64,000 bases of DNA from Bradyrhizobium sp. SRL28 (GCF_018596315.1 NZ_JAHEAG010000010.1:124001-188000), one strand, 5' to 3'. Positions 36,580-44,869 are shown, counted from the first letter of the stretch. The notes: generated from the letters alone by a model not told the origin. Translations and numbers: made by a program.

Positions 36580-37458
36580 CTACTTGCCGAGCCGCGCTGT
36601 TCCGTTGCGTATCAGGCGACCAATATTGGGAGCCTTCACGCGATTTGCGGGTTGATTGATCAACTCTGGTCGTACTATTCCCTCGATCTGCTTGATATCG
36701 GAAACAATCGGGAGCGAATCCGGAAATTGCTCGCTTGTAGTGGAGCCGTCAATTATCGGCCGCACCAGTGAACCGTTGTTCATACCCCAAATTGCCGCTT
36801 GGGTTCGGTTCTGGACCCGGATCTTGCGAAGGATCGCCTTGACGTGGACCTTCACGGTCGCCTCCGCGATATCGATCTTGCGCGCTATGCACTTGTTGGA
36901 ATCGCCCGCGATCAGGCATCGCATGATTGATTTTTCGCGGGGGGACAATTGTTGCGTAATGCTGCGCTCCGCCGTGAAGGCGATCGCCCGATCATTGTCG
37001 TTGCGCAGCTCCGCCTTGGCGAAGTGGTCTCTTTGAGAGTGGAGAATGGATGCCATGAATGCCGGCGGGAAGATTGTTTCGCCCATCATCACCAGTTCGA
37101 TGGATTTGACGAATACATCGCACGTCATGACGTCGATGAAATAGCCGCTGGCGCCCGCCCGAAATGCGGAAACCATCTCGTCTAGCCGATAGTGATCGGC
37201 CACCACCGCAATGCGTGCTTTCGGATTCCGCTCCCGCAGGAGCTCGATTTGTTCAACCACGGCTTCGAAATCATCGCCCGCATGGACAATGAGAACCAGC
37301 AATGGGTGCGATTGGAGTTTGTGCGGCGACAAATCGTCAGCGCATGACACCGACGCTATGGTGCGAAAATTTGCCGCGCTTAGAATTCTAGCAATTCCCT
37401 CTCTGATTAGAACGCTTTTCCCAACAATGAACGTTGCAAAAGATTGCCGCCTCGCCAT
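36580..37458 (-). CDS. LuxR/FixJ-type regulator with degenerate receiver
   Basis: The C-terminal LuxR-type helix-turn-helix is intact at about residues 168-230 (LSPREKSIMRCLIAGDSNKC, then the recognition helix with ATVKVHVKAILRKI). The N-terminal receiver-like part keeps the fold but lacks the acidic pocket (VGKSVL in place of A-D-D-H), the phospho-acceptor Asp (VLIVHAG around residue 58) and the conserved Lys. Phosphorylation-independent action is therefore likely. A 60-residue tail follows the HTH. Start ATG 37458 is preceded by GGGAG. Its place at the edge of the EPS island suggests it controls EPS genes. Confidence 0.82.
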   Translation of the reverse strand: MARRQSFATFIVGKSVLIREGIARILSAANFRTIASVSCADDLSPHKLQSHPLLVLIVHAGDDFEAVVEQIELLRERNPKARIAVVADHYRLDEMVSAFRAGASGYFIDVMTCDVFVKSIELVMMGETIFPPAFMASILHSQRDHFAKAELRNDNDRAIAFTAERSITQQLSPREKSIMRCLIAGDSNKCIARKIDIAEATVKVHVKAILRKIRVQNRTQAAIWGMNNGSLVRPIIDGSTTSEQFPDSLPIVSDIKQIEGIVRPELINQPANRVKAPNIGRLIRNGTARLGK

Positions 37459-38141
37459 TTTACTCTCCCAGCCATTTACGCAATTGAAAATATCGACAAT
37501 TCCGAAGACGCCGTATCAACAACAATTCCGAAGACGCCGTAGGCCTTGAATTAGCGCTTTTCCGACCAATTGAATCTTCTTCTTCGTCGGCTTGTTTCTA
37601 AGAATTCGGCAGGCTTTAGTCGGGTAGAATTGTTCTCCTTTCACAACATCGGGTTGGTGGATTTCGAGTACCCAAAATTAATAAGCCTTTTGTGAATGTT
37701 AGATTCGAATTGCCGTTATCCCTATATATCTTCGGTTATAAGCCTTCCGTTATGCGCGGGGCATGTCGTTCATAATAGCAGCCCCTTTCTGACGTCCGAG
37801 ATGAGGTGCTCGCGACATTCTCTGAGCGAATTAGACGTGCGATGTCGATCGATCGTTGCAAAATTTCGATCGAAGCTACCACTTGCCAGAACTTCATCCG
37901 CGAGCGCTTAAGGGGTGGAAAGCGCACTCGCATCCCGCAGTTCTACGGGCGCTTCGTCTTCCAGGAATGTGCGGAGGTACCAAGAAAGGGAAGCCAACTC
38001 TCGCTACCTCCGCTTCTGTTGCGATGCAGCATTAGCCATACCGTCATGATCGATATATAGTATTACGGCATCGCGCAGGGGGAGACGAACAAAGGCTGGG
38101 GGGCGGGGTTTAACATTGGGGGACAGGCTGAGGACTGCCCA
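37459..38141. promoter_or_regulatory. 683-bp divergent region between two regulators
   Basis: Two LuxR-type regulator genes diverge from this A/T-rich region. It contains a 20-bp direct repeat next to the first gene and no convincing protein-coding frame. Its length suggests several control sites. Confidence 0.5.
37496..37541. repeat. 20-bp direct repeat upstream of LuxR gene
   Basis: ACAATTCCGAAGACGCCGTA occurs at 37496-37515 and again at 37522-37541, a 26-bp period (about 2.5 helical turns). It lies 40-85 bases upstream of the minus-strand regulator start, where an operator or a recent slippage duplication would be equally possible. Confidence 0.7.
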
Positions 38142-38846
38142 ATGCGTCGTATCACCGTCGTGATTGCGGATCGGCATCCCGTCGTTTTGCACGGCTTGAG
38201 CAGCGTGCTTGGGGCCCATTCCGATTTCCACATTGTTGCATCTTGCAGCGGTGGTTCGGGCTACGTCGAAGCAATTCGGAATCTGGCGCCGGACATAGCC
38301 ATTCTCGACGGCTCGATGCCTGGCGTGACCGGGCCGGAGATCCTCTCCATCGTAAATGCCGAGAATTCTTCCACGCGGGTCGTCTTTTTCATCTCATCTG
38401 AAGTGGAACGTGAGCTGGTCATGTCAGCCGCGGTCGACGGTTACAGCTTCATCTCAAAGGACGTAGCGCCCGAAATTCTCGTGCAGTCCTTGCGCCAGAT
38501 TGCGAAAGGCCGGCGGCTGTTGCCGCTGCCCACAGTCGATCAGGCCGTATTGCGGGAGCAAAGTACGATCACGGAGAACGCACTGGCTGTGCTGACAGAC
38601 CGGGAGCGCCAGATCATGCGGTTGGTGTCCGAAGGTCTGTCGAACAAGGAAATTGGCCGACGCCTGAACATTACCGACGGCACCATCAAGGTGCATCTTC
38701 ATCACATCTTTCAGAAACTTGAAATCAGCAACCGAACGGTACTCGCGGCCATTGCGATCTCGCAGGATGACGGCGCGGGTCTCGCCCCGGAACATGAATC
38801 GTTTCGGTCTCGCCGTGGTTTAGCAACGAATGAAGAGCGAGATTGA
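38142..38846 (+). CDS. NarL/FixJ-family response regulator
   Basis: The receiver domain (1-120) has the acidic position D10, phospho-acceptor D56 in AILDGSMPG, and a K in GYSFISKD. The LuxR-type HTH lies at about 148-210 (LTDRERQIMRLVSEGLSNKE and GTIKVHLHHIFQKL). It should be phosphorylated by a histidine kinase, which is not in the window. It is divergent from the degenerate-receiver regulator, so the two may act on each other or on the EPS genes. Confidence 0.92.
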   Translation: MRRITVVIADRHPVVLHGLSSVLGAHSDFHIVASCSGGSGYVEAIRNLAPDIAILDGSMPGVTGPEILSIVNAENSSTRVVFFISSEVERELVMSAAVDGYSFISKDVAPEILVQSLRQIAKGRRLLPLPTVDQAVLREQSTITENALAVLTDRERQIMRLVSEGLSNKEIGRRLNITDGTIKVHLHHIFQKLEISNRTVLAAIAISQDDGAGLAPEHESFRSRRGLATNEERD

Positions 38847-39045
38847 ATCACCCTCGATCACAAGCAGTCTGATCTGCGCTTATTGGCCAGGACGGGGGCA
38901 CGCCGCGCGGCTGGTTCGGCAGGAAAGCCTGTTGGCAAGACCCACTCAAGTCCGTGAGTTGATATCTCTGATTTGGACGACGACGCGTGCGCCGTGACAT
39001 CAAAGAAAAGCGCAAAGAGAAGCAACGTGTGTCATGCAGCAGCAT

Positions 39046-40152
39046 TCAGGCGGAGACGAGGGAATAGCTCGTGCTTCTACCGCCGCCTTCGTCCTTGGCG
39101 AGGATGCCCTGGTCAACGAGATCCCGAATGTCGCGCAAGGCCGTATCGGGCGAGCACTTCTCGATTGTTGCCCATTTGCTCGAGGTAAGTTTTCCATCGA
39201 AGCCGTCCAGCAGACGATTGAGCATATCGCGCTGCCGGTCACTGAACCTGGCCGTGGCATGCCGCTTCCAGAATTCCGTCTTTTCGAGCACAGCTGCGAG
39301 AATAGTATTAGCTCCGCCGAAGGCGCGGTCGAGACAGTCTAAGAACCACTCAAGCCACGACGTGACGTTGAGGTCGCCCTTCTGGGTACTCTCCAGCATG
39401 TCGTAGTAGGTTTTCCGCTCCGCACGTATTTGGGCGGACATGCTGTAGAAGCGTTGCGGGCTTCCTTCAGAACGGGCAAGCGACATGTCGGCGATGGCGC
39501 GCGCAATCCGTCCATTGCCATCCTCGAAGGGGTGGATGGTCACGAACCAAAGATGCGCGATCGCGGCCTTGATGATCGGATCGATGTTTTCTTCCGTGTT
39601 GTACCAATTGAGAAACGCGGTCATTTCGCCGTCAAGCTTGTCCGCCGTCGGTGCCTCGTAATGCACGCGTTCGCGTCCGTAATCGCCGGAGACGATCTGC
39701 ATCGGTCCTGCCGACGCGTCGCGCCAGGCTCCCACAGTGATCTTCTTCATGTTGCTGCGGCCCGTCGGGAAGAGCGATGCATGCCAGCCGAAAAGTCTCT
39801 CTGCCGTAAGCTCGGCTTTGAATTTCTGAGTGGCGTCGAGCATCATCTCGACAATGCCTTCGACATTGCGATCTGCCGACGGCAAAGCGCCCGCGTCCGT
39901 GCCAAGGCGACGCGCGAGCGATGAGCGCACCGCGTTCTTGTCGAGCTTTTCTCCCTCGATGTCGCTGGACTTGAGGACTTCTTCGGTCAGGGTGGTCAGG
40001 ACAGCTTCTTCCTGCTGGGAGAAACCTAGTCCCTGCATCCGGCCAAGAAGCTGCCCCTGCCGCAGCCGAACCGCGGCAAGCTGCTTTGCCAGGGTGTTCG
40101 AATCCCAGGAAAAGTGAGGCCAATCAGGTAGTTGGTGGATATAATTCATCAT
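39046..40152 (-). CDS. Fic-family AMP-transferase with winged-helix C-terminus
   Basis: The 368-residue product has an N-terminal DUF4172-like segment and the autoinhibitory motif S62-x3-E66-G67 (SSDIEGE) of class II Fic proteins. The Fic core has HPFEDGNGRIAR (His207), and the C-terminal 60 residues look like a winged helix. Fic enzymes transfer AMP from ATP to a Ser, Thr or Tyr of a target; the inhibitory Glu suggests tight self-control. The HTH-like end and the palindromes abutting the start codon suggest autoregulation. No antitoxin gene is adjacent. Start M1 at 40152 is followed by a second ATG at 40149; no clear ribosome site is present. Confidence 0.9.
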   Translation of the reverse strand: MMNYIHQLPDWPHFSWDSNTLAKQLAAVRLRQGQLLGRMQGLGFSQQEEAVLTTLTEEVLKSSDIEGEKLDKNAVRSSLARRLGTDAGALPSADRNVEGIVEMMLDATQKFKAELTAERLFGWHASLFPTGRSNMKKITVGAWRDASAGPMQIVSGDYGRERVHYEAPTADKLDGEMTAFLNWYNTEENIDPIIKAAIAHLWFVTIHPFEDGNGRIARAIADMSLARSEGSPQRFYSMSAQIRAERKTYYDMLESTQKGDLNVTSWLEWFLDCLDRAFGGANTILAAVLEKTEFWKRHATARFSDRQRDMLNRLLDGFDGKLTSSKWATIEKCSPDTALRDIRDLVDQGILAKDEGGGRSTSYSLVSA

Positions 40153-40155
40153 TTA

Positions 40156-40231
40156 CCGCAGTTTCTGCGGAGAATATACCAGCTATTCTCCGCATCCGCA
40201 AGGCTATTTTCCGCAAATTATGCGGAGAATA
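40156..40231. promoter_or_regulatory. Multi-palindrome operator in front of fic gene
   Basis: Three overlapping or adjacent palindromes are present. CCGCAGTTTCTGCGG lies at 40156-40170. TGCGGAGAATA (40166-40176) pairs exactly with TATTCTCCGCA (40184-40194). TATTTTCCGCA (40205-40215) pairs with TGCGGAGAATA (40221-40231) with one mismatch. Together they give four copies of a GCGGAGAATA half-site directly upstream of the Fic start codon. An operator for the Fic protein's own winged helix or another repressor is inferred. Confidence 0.75.
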
Positions 40232-40804
40232 GAGCGGCCATTCCCTGCATCGGCCCAAATCCCAGCATCGGACGATGGATTGAGCCCGGGTTAGCGAGAG
40301 CGGTCCGCTCTTCAGTTCGCCCGGAGGGACGTTCTACGACCCAACTCGGCCACGTAACCCAAAGTCCTTGGGAGGATCGTTCGTTGCTTTCGATGAAAGG
40401 ACCGTCGGTTCGGGCGAGTGGAGCGGGGCCATTCGTTCGCACGCAATCATAATCGCTTCGTCGAATGAGTATAACCCGGCGCGCTTTCGTGCAGTCTGAT
40501 CCCACGAACGCGCGAACGAGGTTCTTCGATTTCGCTTACCTACCGGCGCGCCGTCTTGTGCGCAGCGCAATCGATCTCACCTCGACGCGTTTGCAACGCG
40601 GGTTTTGTTGCGGATCACGATCTTTGTTTTCGATTGAATGTGCTCCGTTCTCGCCGTCTTTCATCGCGCCGTTCACGCCGCGCTATGAAGGGCAGGGAAT
40701 GTTTCTGATAAAGATATCTCCGGCGTGCTCCTCGGGCATGCAGCGCCGGCCTCACAAACTCCCGCCGTTGATCATGACCGACATCTCCCGTCATGGCATG
40801 CTGG
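40232..40804. other. 573-bp spacer without recognised gene
   Basis: It follows the Fic operator. Frames on both strands are open but lack protein character. The far end leads to a possible small secreted peptide gene. Confidence 0.45.
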
Positions 40805-40912
40805 ATGCGAAGATTGCGATTCATAAGTGTGCTGGCCGTGATGGCGGCGCTCCTGGTTGCTTCCCTGGTTTCGGGGCGGGAAACTCCCACTCCCGATGCC
40901 TCTCGCAAATGA
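40805..40912 (+). CDS. Possible 35-residue membrane or secreted peptide
   Basis: ATG 40805 opens a short frame with a basic start (MRRLRF), a hydrophobic run (SVLAVMAALLVASLVSG) and a polar tail ending at TGA 40910-40912. This is the shape of a signal peptide or a small single-pass protein. No good ribosome site is seen and no family is recognised, so it may be chance. It ends 99 bases before the hydroxy-acid oxidase gene. Confidence 0.3.
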   Translation: MRRLRFISVLAVMAALLVASLVSGRETPTPDASRK

Positions 40913-41011
40913 ATAACATCCCTGCGTTTGCACGACGGCTAACCCGTTTCAAAGCGGTAGCTTTTCCCATTTATCTGCGGCTAATGTGCCGCCAAACGGG
41001 AGAGAAGCAGC

Positions 41012-42145
41012 ATGAATGAGGGGACCCCCCTGCGGCCGGCGCGGAATATCGAACTCGGCGCCAGCGGTGAAGAATTCCAGAATCTTCATGAATTCATCCG
41101 AAAAGCCCGCTCCCGGCTGAACCAGAACGCATGGGACTATATCGTCGGCGCCTCCGAGACGGAGACCACCATGCGCCGCAACCGCATGGCGCTCGACGAG
41201 ATTGCATTCCGGCCGCGGGTGCTGCGCAATGTCGCTGAGGTCGACGCCTCGACCGAGGTATTCGGTCGTCGCTTGCGGTTGCCTGTCATGATTGCGCCGG
41301 TCGGCGCGCTCGAGATTTTCGATCCCGATTCAGGCGCGGCGGTCGCGCGGGGAGCCGGTCAGTTCGGCGCGGCTCACATGTTGAGTTCGGTGTCCGAACC
41401 GGGGCTTGAGGCCACCGCCAAGGCCGCACCCGACGCGTTGCGCATTTACCAGCTCTATGTCCGAGGCGACGATGCCTTTGTCGAAGACGTTGTCAGCCGC
41501 AGCATCGACAACGGTTATGCCGCATTCTGCCTGACCGTCGATACGGCGCATTATAGCCGGCGCGAGCGCGATATAGCCAAGCGGTATGTCCGAGAAAGCC
41601 GCATCCGGGCCACCGGCGGCGACTTCCAGAAGGGGCTGGAATGGCGCACCGTAAAGCTGATCAAGGACAAGTATGATATTCCGCTGGTGATCAAGGGTAT
41701 TGCGACCGCGGAAGACGCCGCCATCGCGCTCGATCATGGCGTGGATTGGATCTATGTGTCGAACCACGGCGGCCGCCAGCTCGACCATGGACGCGGTGCG
41801 ATGCACGTCCTGCCGGAAATCGTCGACGCCGTTGCCGGCCGCGCCAGGATCATGGTCGACGGTTCGTTCTGCCGTGGCACCGACATCGTGAAGGCGATCG
41901 CCTCCGGCGCTGATCTGGTTGGCATCGGCCGCCTGCAATGCTGGGCACTCGCAGCCGCGGGTGAAGCCGGCATCGTGCGGATGCTGGAGCTGCTGGAAGA
42001 TGAGGTGATCCGCTGCCTCGGGCTGCTCGGCGTCACCAGCCTTGCCGAACTCGACAAGTCCTACCTGCATGCGGCGACCGCGACGAATCTGCCGAGCGTG
42101 TTCAGCGCCTTTCCACTGCTGGATATCGAACCCTATCGCTATTGA
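41012..42145 (+). CDS. FMN-dependent alpha-hydroxy-acid oxidase/dehydrogenase
   Basis: The 377-residue product is a TIM-barrel flavoenzyme of the glycolate oxidase / L-lactate dehydrogenase family. Visible are the N-terminal WDYIVGASETE, FRPRVLRNV, the PVMIAPVGALE strand, the K in PLVIKGIAT, the catalytic His-Gly-Gly-Arg in VSNHGGRQLDHG and the FMN-phosphate site VDGSFCRGTDIVKA. It oxidises a 2-hydroxy acid to a 2-oxo acid; the substrate cannot be read from sequence. The ribosome site GGGAGAGAAG precedes ATG 41012. It appears to stand alone. Confidence 0.9.
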   Translation: MNEGTPLRPARNIELGASGEEFQNLHEFIRKARSRLNQNAWDYIVGASETETTMRRNRMALDEIAFRPRVLRNVAEVDASTEVFGRRLRLPVMIAPVGALEIFDPDSGAAVARGAGQFGAAHMLSSVSEPGLEATAKAAPDALRIYQLYVRGDDAFVEDVVSRSIDNGYAAFCLTVDTAHYSRRERDIAKRYVRESRIRATGGDFQKGLEWRTVKLIKDKYDIPLVIKGIATAEDAAIALDHGVDWIYVSNHGGRQLDHGRGAMHVLPEIVDAVAGRARIMVDGSFCRGTDIVKAIASGADLVGIGRLQCWALAAAGEAGIVRMLELLEDEVIRCLGLLGVTSLAELDKSYLHAATATNLPSVFSAFPLLDIEPYRY

Positions 42146-42309
42146 GAAGGGCGGCCGCGCGGGGTTCTTTCGCCTGAAACCAGCCCCGTCGTTTCCGGAG
42201 TTGGTCGCTCGTCAGGGAACCTGGCGGGCAACCCCGCATTATCAGGTGCGCCGAGGACGGCGCCGCCAAACCCGAGTCTGATCTCCCATGGTCAAGTAGC
42301 CGCAGGCGA

Positions 42310-42516
42310 ATGGCAGAAAATCCTTTCGCTCAATTCAGCCTTGAGAAGGCAATCGACCTTCGCTGGACGTTGCGGGATATTCAGGCTCGCCGGCTGAAAA
42401 TGTCGCCGGTCAGCGACGAAGATTTGAGGACATTGACGGGCCTCGGCCTGGTCGACGTGCGCGACGAAGGGCTCGTGCTGACGCCGGCTGGAATCGCCGT
42501 GCTGAACAGGGAGTGA
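42310..42516 (+). CDS. Small conserved-type protein of unknown function
   Basis: A 68-residue mixed alpha/beta protein (ends AGIAVLNRE) with no membrane segment, signal or known motif. Its composition and clean frame look genuine. Its stop directly abuts the end of the convergent zinc-ribbon gene. Function unknown. Confidence 0.6.
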   Translation: MAENPFAQFSLEKAIDLRWTLRDIQARRLKMSPVSDEDLRTLTGLGLVDVRDEGLVLTPAGIAVLNRE

Positions 42517-42702
42517 TCAGCGCGCCTTCAGGAAGCTCTCGCCGGAGTCGCAGGGCGTGCAGCGGTAGGTCAAGACGTCATAATGCTGGTCGCGCGGCTC
42601 GATCATGGCCAGGCGCATCTGTGCGCCGCATTTCATGCAGGGCATTTCTATGCTGGTTTGAAACCGTGTGCAGGTTGGCGTCGGCCGAAACGTTTGTAGC
42701 AT
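42517..42702 (-). CDS. Small zinc-ribbon-like protein
   Basis: The product has CMKCG and, about 24 residues later, CTPC, a CxxC-x(n)-CxxC pair expected to hold zinc. Start ATG 42702 (MLQTFRPTP) is preferred to 42720. About 61 residues. Such short ribbon proteins are common in Bradyrhizobium; the role is unknown. Confidence 0.7.
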   Translation of the reverse strand: MLQTFRPTPTCTRFQTSIEMPCMKCGAQMRLAMIEPRDQHYDVLTYRCTPCDSGESFLKAR

Positions 42703-42975
42703 CGTATCCCCATGTCCCAAGAGACTTAAAACCAGAGACGCAACGCCACCGACAATCGACCCTTAACCCGAATCACTATGCCACACTGTTGCCACCATTG
42801 GAATCGGCTGCTGCACCCGTATGGCTACGGACCGCGAGGGAAGGAAATCATTCCTTGGGATTGCGCCAGCCCGGATGCCGGCGGCCAAAGTCCATGCCCG
42901 CAAGTCGGTCCATTCCGACGCAGACGCAGCCGGGAATTGTGCTAACCTGCCATAGTCGACATTGGAGAAGCGACC

Positions 42976-43329
42976 ATGACTGAACCGAAACTCGAAGTCC
43001 CGGCCGAGCTGCGCGATCTGGCCGAGAAAACCATCGATCAGGCAGAAAAGGCGTTCGGCATGTTCTTCGATGCCGCCGGAAAATCCATGACGTCGATGCC
43101 CGGCGCGGGTACGGAAATTTCCAGGCAGGCGCTATCGTTCACCGAACAGAATATGAAGGCTGCGTTCGAGCATGCCCGCAAACTGGTTCATGCGACCGAC
43201 CTTCAGGAAGCGATGCGGATCCAGTCCGAATTCCTGCGCAGCCAGTTCACCAACGCCGGGGAACATATGCGTCAGATCACCGGCGGCGTCATTTCGGCCG
43301 CTAAAGATTCGACGAAAGGCAAGTTCTGA
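42976..43329 (+). CDS. Phasin-family polyhydroxyalkanoate granule protein
   Basis: The 117-residue all-helical protein has the phasin pattern: LRDLAEKTIDQAEKAFGMF, a central amphipathic helix and FLRSQFTNAGEHMRQI near the end. Phasins coat PHA granules and control their size and number. GGAG lies 7 bases before ATG 42976. The neighbours are small membrane proteins, with no PHA synthase here. Confidence 0.88.
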   Translation: MTEPKLEVPAELRDLAEKTIDQAEKAFGMFFDAAGKSMTSMPGAGTEISRQALSFTEQNMKAAFEHARKLVHATDLQEAMRIQSEFLRSQFTNAGEHMRQITGGVISAAKDSTKGKF

Positions 43330-43338
43330 GCCGGCGTA

Positions 43339-43605
43339 CTAGCGGCGGCGCGCGATCGCGACACCGAACAGAAAGGCGACGAACAGGCTGGCCAGCGGCG
43401 CTTCGCGGGTAATTGCGCTGATGGTGGAGAGCGGCATCCCCGGTTGCCGTGCCGCCGAGATCGCGTCGCTGAGACGACCGACCGCGGCCTGCAGCCCGGC
43501 GGACACTTCCGTGAGCGTGCGTGACACATCGGTCGCGGTATCGATGGCGCGTTCCGCCATGCCGGGCTGCGATGGCTCTGTGGGTTCGATTTTCACGGTC
43601 TGCAA
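43339..43605 (-). CDS. Small membrane-anchored protein
   Basis: An 88-residue product: a polar N-terminal amphipathic part and one C-terminal membrane helix (LASLFVAFLFGVAIARR) with an Arg-rich end. This is reminiscent of DUF883/ElaB-type ribosome-associated tail-anchored proteins, but the match is only by shape. Function unknown. It converges on the phasin gene. Confidence 0.6.
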   Translation of the reverse strand: MQTVKIEPTEPSQPGMAERAIDTATDVSRTLTEVSAGLQAAVGRLSDAISAARQPGMPLSTISAITREAPLASLFVAFLFGVAIARRR

Positions 43606-43758
43606 CTCACTCGGTCGCTCGGCATTTGCCGGGCAACGGCTGATGTCCTTACAATACGAAATCAGGACATTTGTTCCCGCAAGCTATCGCCTTCGATAAG
43701 GAACCTTGGTGCTCGTCGGGATTTAATCTCGTCAGAGGAAATCAACGCGGGTTTTCAT

Positions 43759-44043
43759 ATGGCGAAGGTTTTGACGGAAGATCGTCTGAGTCGGTCTGGT
43801 GGCGCGCCTCTGAAGGTTGCGATTGCAGTCGCAGTTCTCGGCGTGCTCGGCATGCTGATCGTCGATCATGGGCCATGGAACAAGCCGAAGATGCAGCCGG
43901 CCTTCATGACGAGTTACAGCTCCACCGGTGAAGCTGCCCGGGCCGCCGGCGCCAAGGTCATGCCGACCGAACCGAAGCTGCAGGTGGAGCCTGAGCCACC
44001 TGTGCCAAAGCCCGTTCATCCGGTGAACCCGGCGCCGCAGTAA
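43759..44043 (+). CDS. Small single-pass membrane protein with Pro-rich tail
   Basis: The 94-residue product has one membrane helix at about 19-37 (KVAIAVAVLGVLGMLIVDHG) and a periplasmic tail rich in Pro, Glu and Lys. Function unknown. It ends 9 bases before the first of three copies of a promoter-like repeat. Confidence 0.6.
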   Translation: MAKVLTEDRLSRSGGAPLKVAIAVAVLGVLGMLIVDHGPWNKPKMQPAFMTSYSSTGEAARAAGAKVMPTEPKLQVEPEPPVPKPVHPVNPAPQ

Positions 44044-44051
44044 CGCGCGCC

Positions 44052-44094
44052 GTTTGACACGTCGGGCAAATCACCGGCATAACGGCATCATCGC
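44052..44094 (+). repeat. Promoter-like 42-bp element, copy 1
   Basis: Starts GTTTGACACGTCGGGCAAAT and continues CACCGGCATAACGGCATCAT. Two other copies lie at 44411-44452 and 44598-44640. The TTTGACA box with a 17-base spacer before GCATAA resembles a sigma-70 promoter. No terminator follows this copy within 100 bases. Confidence 0.8.
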
Positions 44095-44123
44095 GCAACT
44101 TCGCCAGCTTCCGAACGAATGCG

Positions 44124-44309
44124 TCAGCGCACGCTGACGAATGCGCCCCAGCACGCAGCCAACCCTGCAGCCACCAGCACGAGCAGCGGATTGTCGCAGA
44201 ACGGGCTGCCATATTGGCACATCGCGACACCCAGCGAGCCGATCTCGTGACGGCTCGCTGCATAGAACAAGCCCGACAGAATCGTGAGCACGGCAGCAAC
44301 GAAAAACAT
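44124..44309 (-). CDS. Small two-helix membrane protein
   Basis: The start is ATG 44309 with AGGAGG 7 bases upstream; longer frames to 44438 run into the repeat element. About 61 residues: an N-terminal helix (MFFVAAVLTILSGLFYAA), a loop with CQYGSPFCDNP (possible disulfide), and a second helix. Function unknown. It is flanked by copies 1 and 2 of the 42-bp element. Confidence 0.65.
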   Translation of the reverse strand: MFFVAAVLTILSGLFYAASRHEIGSLGVAMCQYGSPFCDNPLLVLVAAGLAACWGAFVSVR

Positions 44310-44410
44310 CCGACAGCCTCCTTGCGCTCGGTTGGGCCGCAGGTTGCGCCGTCCATGGCCCAACGATTTCGTTTCGATGTTGCTGTGCTGAATCTGGTTT
44401 GCTTTGGCCA

Positions 44411-44452
44411 CTTGACGCGTCGGGCAAATCAGGGGCACATTGGCATCATCGC
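44411..44452 (+). repeat. Promoter-like 42-bp element, copy 2
   Basis: Starts CTTGACGCGTCGGGCAAATC, continues AGGGGCACATTGGCATCATC. CTTGAC is the alphaproteobacterial -35 consensus. A terminator hairpin follows at 44464-44494, only about 12 bases after the element. Confidence 0.78.
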
Positions 44453-44463
44453 CGATATCATAG

Positions 44464-44494
44464 AGCCCGCGCCGGAAACGGCGGCGGGCTTTTC
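44464..44494 (+). terminator. Intrinsic terminator after element copy 2
   Basis: AGCCCGC (44464-44470) pairs with GCGGGCT (44484-44490), with inner GCCG/CGGC pairs, followed by TTTTCATTT. A standard rho-independent structure. No gene ends just upstream on the plus strand, so it would end a very short transcript. Confidence 0.75.
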
Positions 44495-44597
44495 ATTTCG
44501 CAGACAATCACCAGTCACAAGACAATCACCAGAGCGGTTTCAATTTGTCGAAACCGTTTCGTCGAATTTTCTGCAATTTGTTGACTGCTTGAAAACG

Positions 44598-44640
44598 GTT
44601 TGACATGTCGGGCAAATCACCGGCATAACGCCATCATCGC
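44598..44640 (+). repeat. Promoter-like 42-bp element, copy 3
   Basis: Starts GTTTGACATGTCGGGCAAAT, continues CACCGGCATAACGCCATCAT. TTGACA at 44600-44605 is followed after 17 bases by GCATAA. A strong terminator follows at 44651-44688. Confidence 0.8.
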
Positions 44641-44688
44641 AAAAATTGCAAAAGCCCGCACGGAGAAATCCGTCGCGGGCTTTTTGTT
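44632..44688 (+). ncRNA. Candidate very short RNA between element copy 3 and terminator
   Basis: If the 42-bp element is a promoter, transcription would begin near 44632-44636 and stop at the T-run after the hairpin at 44651-44688, giving an RNA of about 50-55 nt. Copy 2 has the same layout (about 44445-44494). No ribosome site or frame is evident in the span. This is an inference from promoter-terminator spacing only. Confidence 0.3.
44651..44688 (+). terminator. Intrinsic terminator after element copy 3
   Basis: AAAGCCCGCACGGA pairs with TCCGTCGCGGGCTTT (44651-44683; one bulged base), then the T-run continues. This is the strongest terminator-like hairpin in this area. Confidence 0.85.
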
Positions 44689-44869
44689 TGGAATCCTCGA
44701 ATCGGACGGCGGCCGCACATCGACGCCGCAACTCCCAACGCCCTCGCCCGGGCGTCGCGAGCGTGCCGTCGTCCGAGCCTTTCATCACACAATTGGTCGG
44801 CATGCGCGAACATGTCGGCCTGCGGCGCGGATCGTCACCGCCGCACGCGGTCCCCAACGGGACGCGGCG

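Noticed and set aside
39046..40152. Fic-type toxin-antitoxin pair
   Set aside because: No antitoxin gene is adjacent; the inhibitory motif is within the protein itself.
44464..44494. Terminator of the 43759-44043 gene
   Set aside because: It lies more than 400 bases downstream with an opposing gene between; it more likely ends a transcript from element copy 2.
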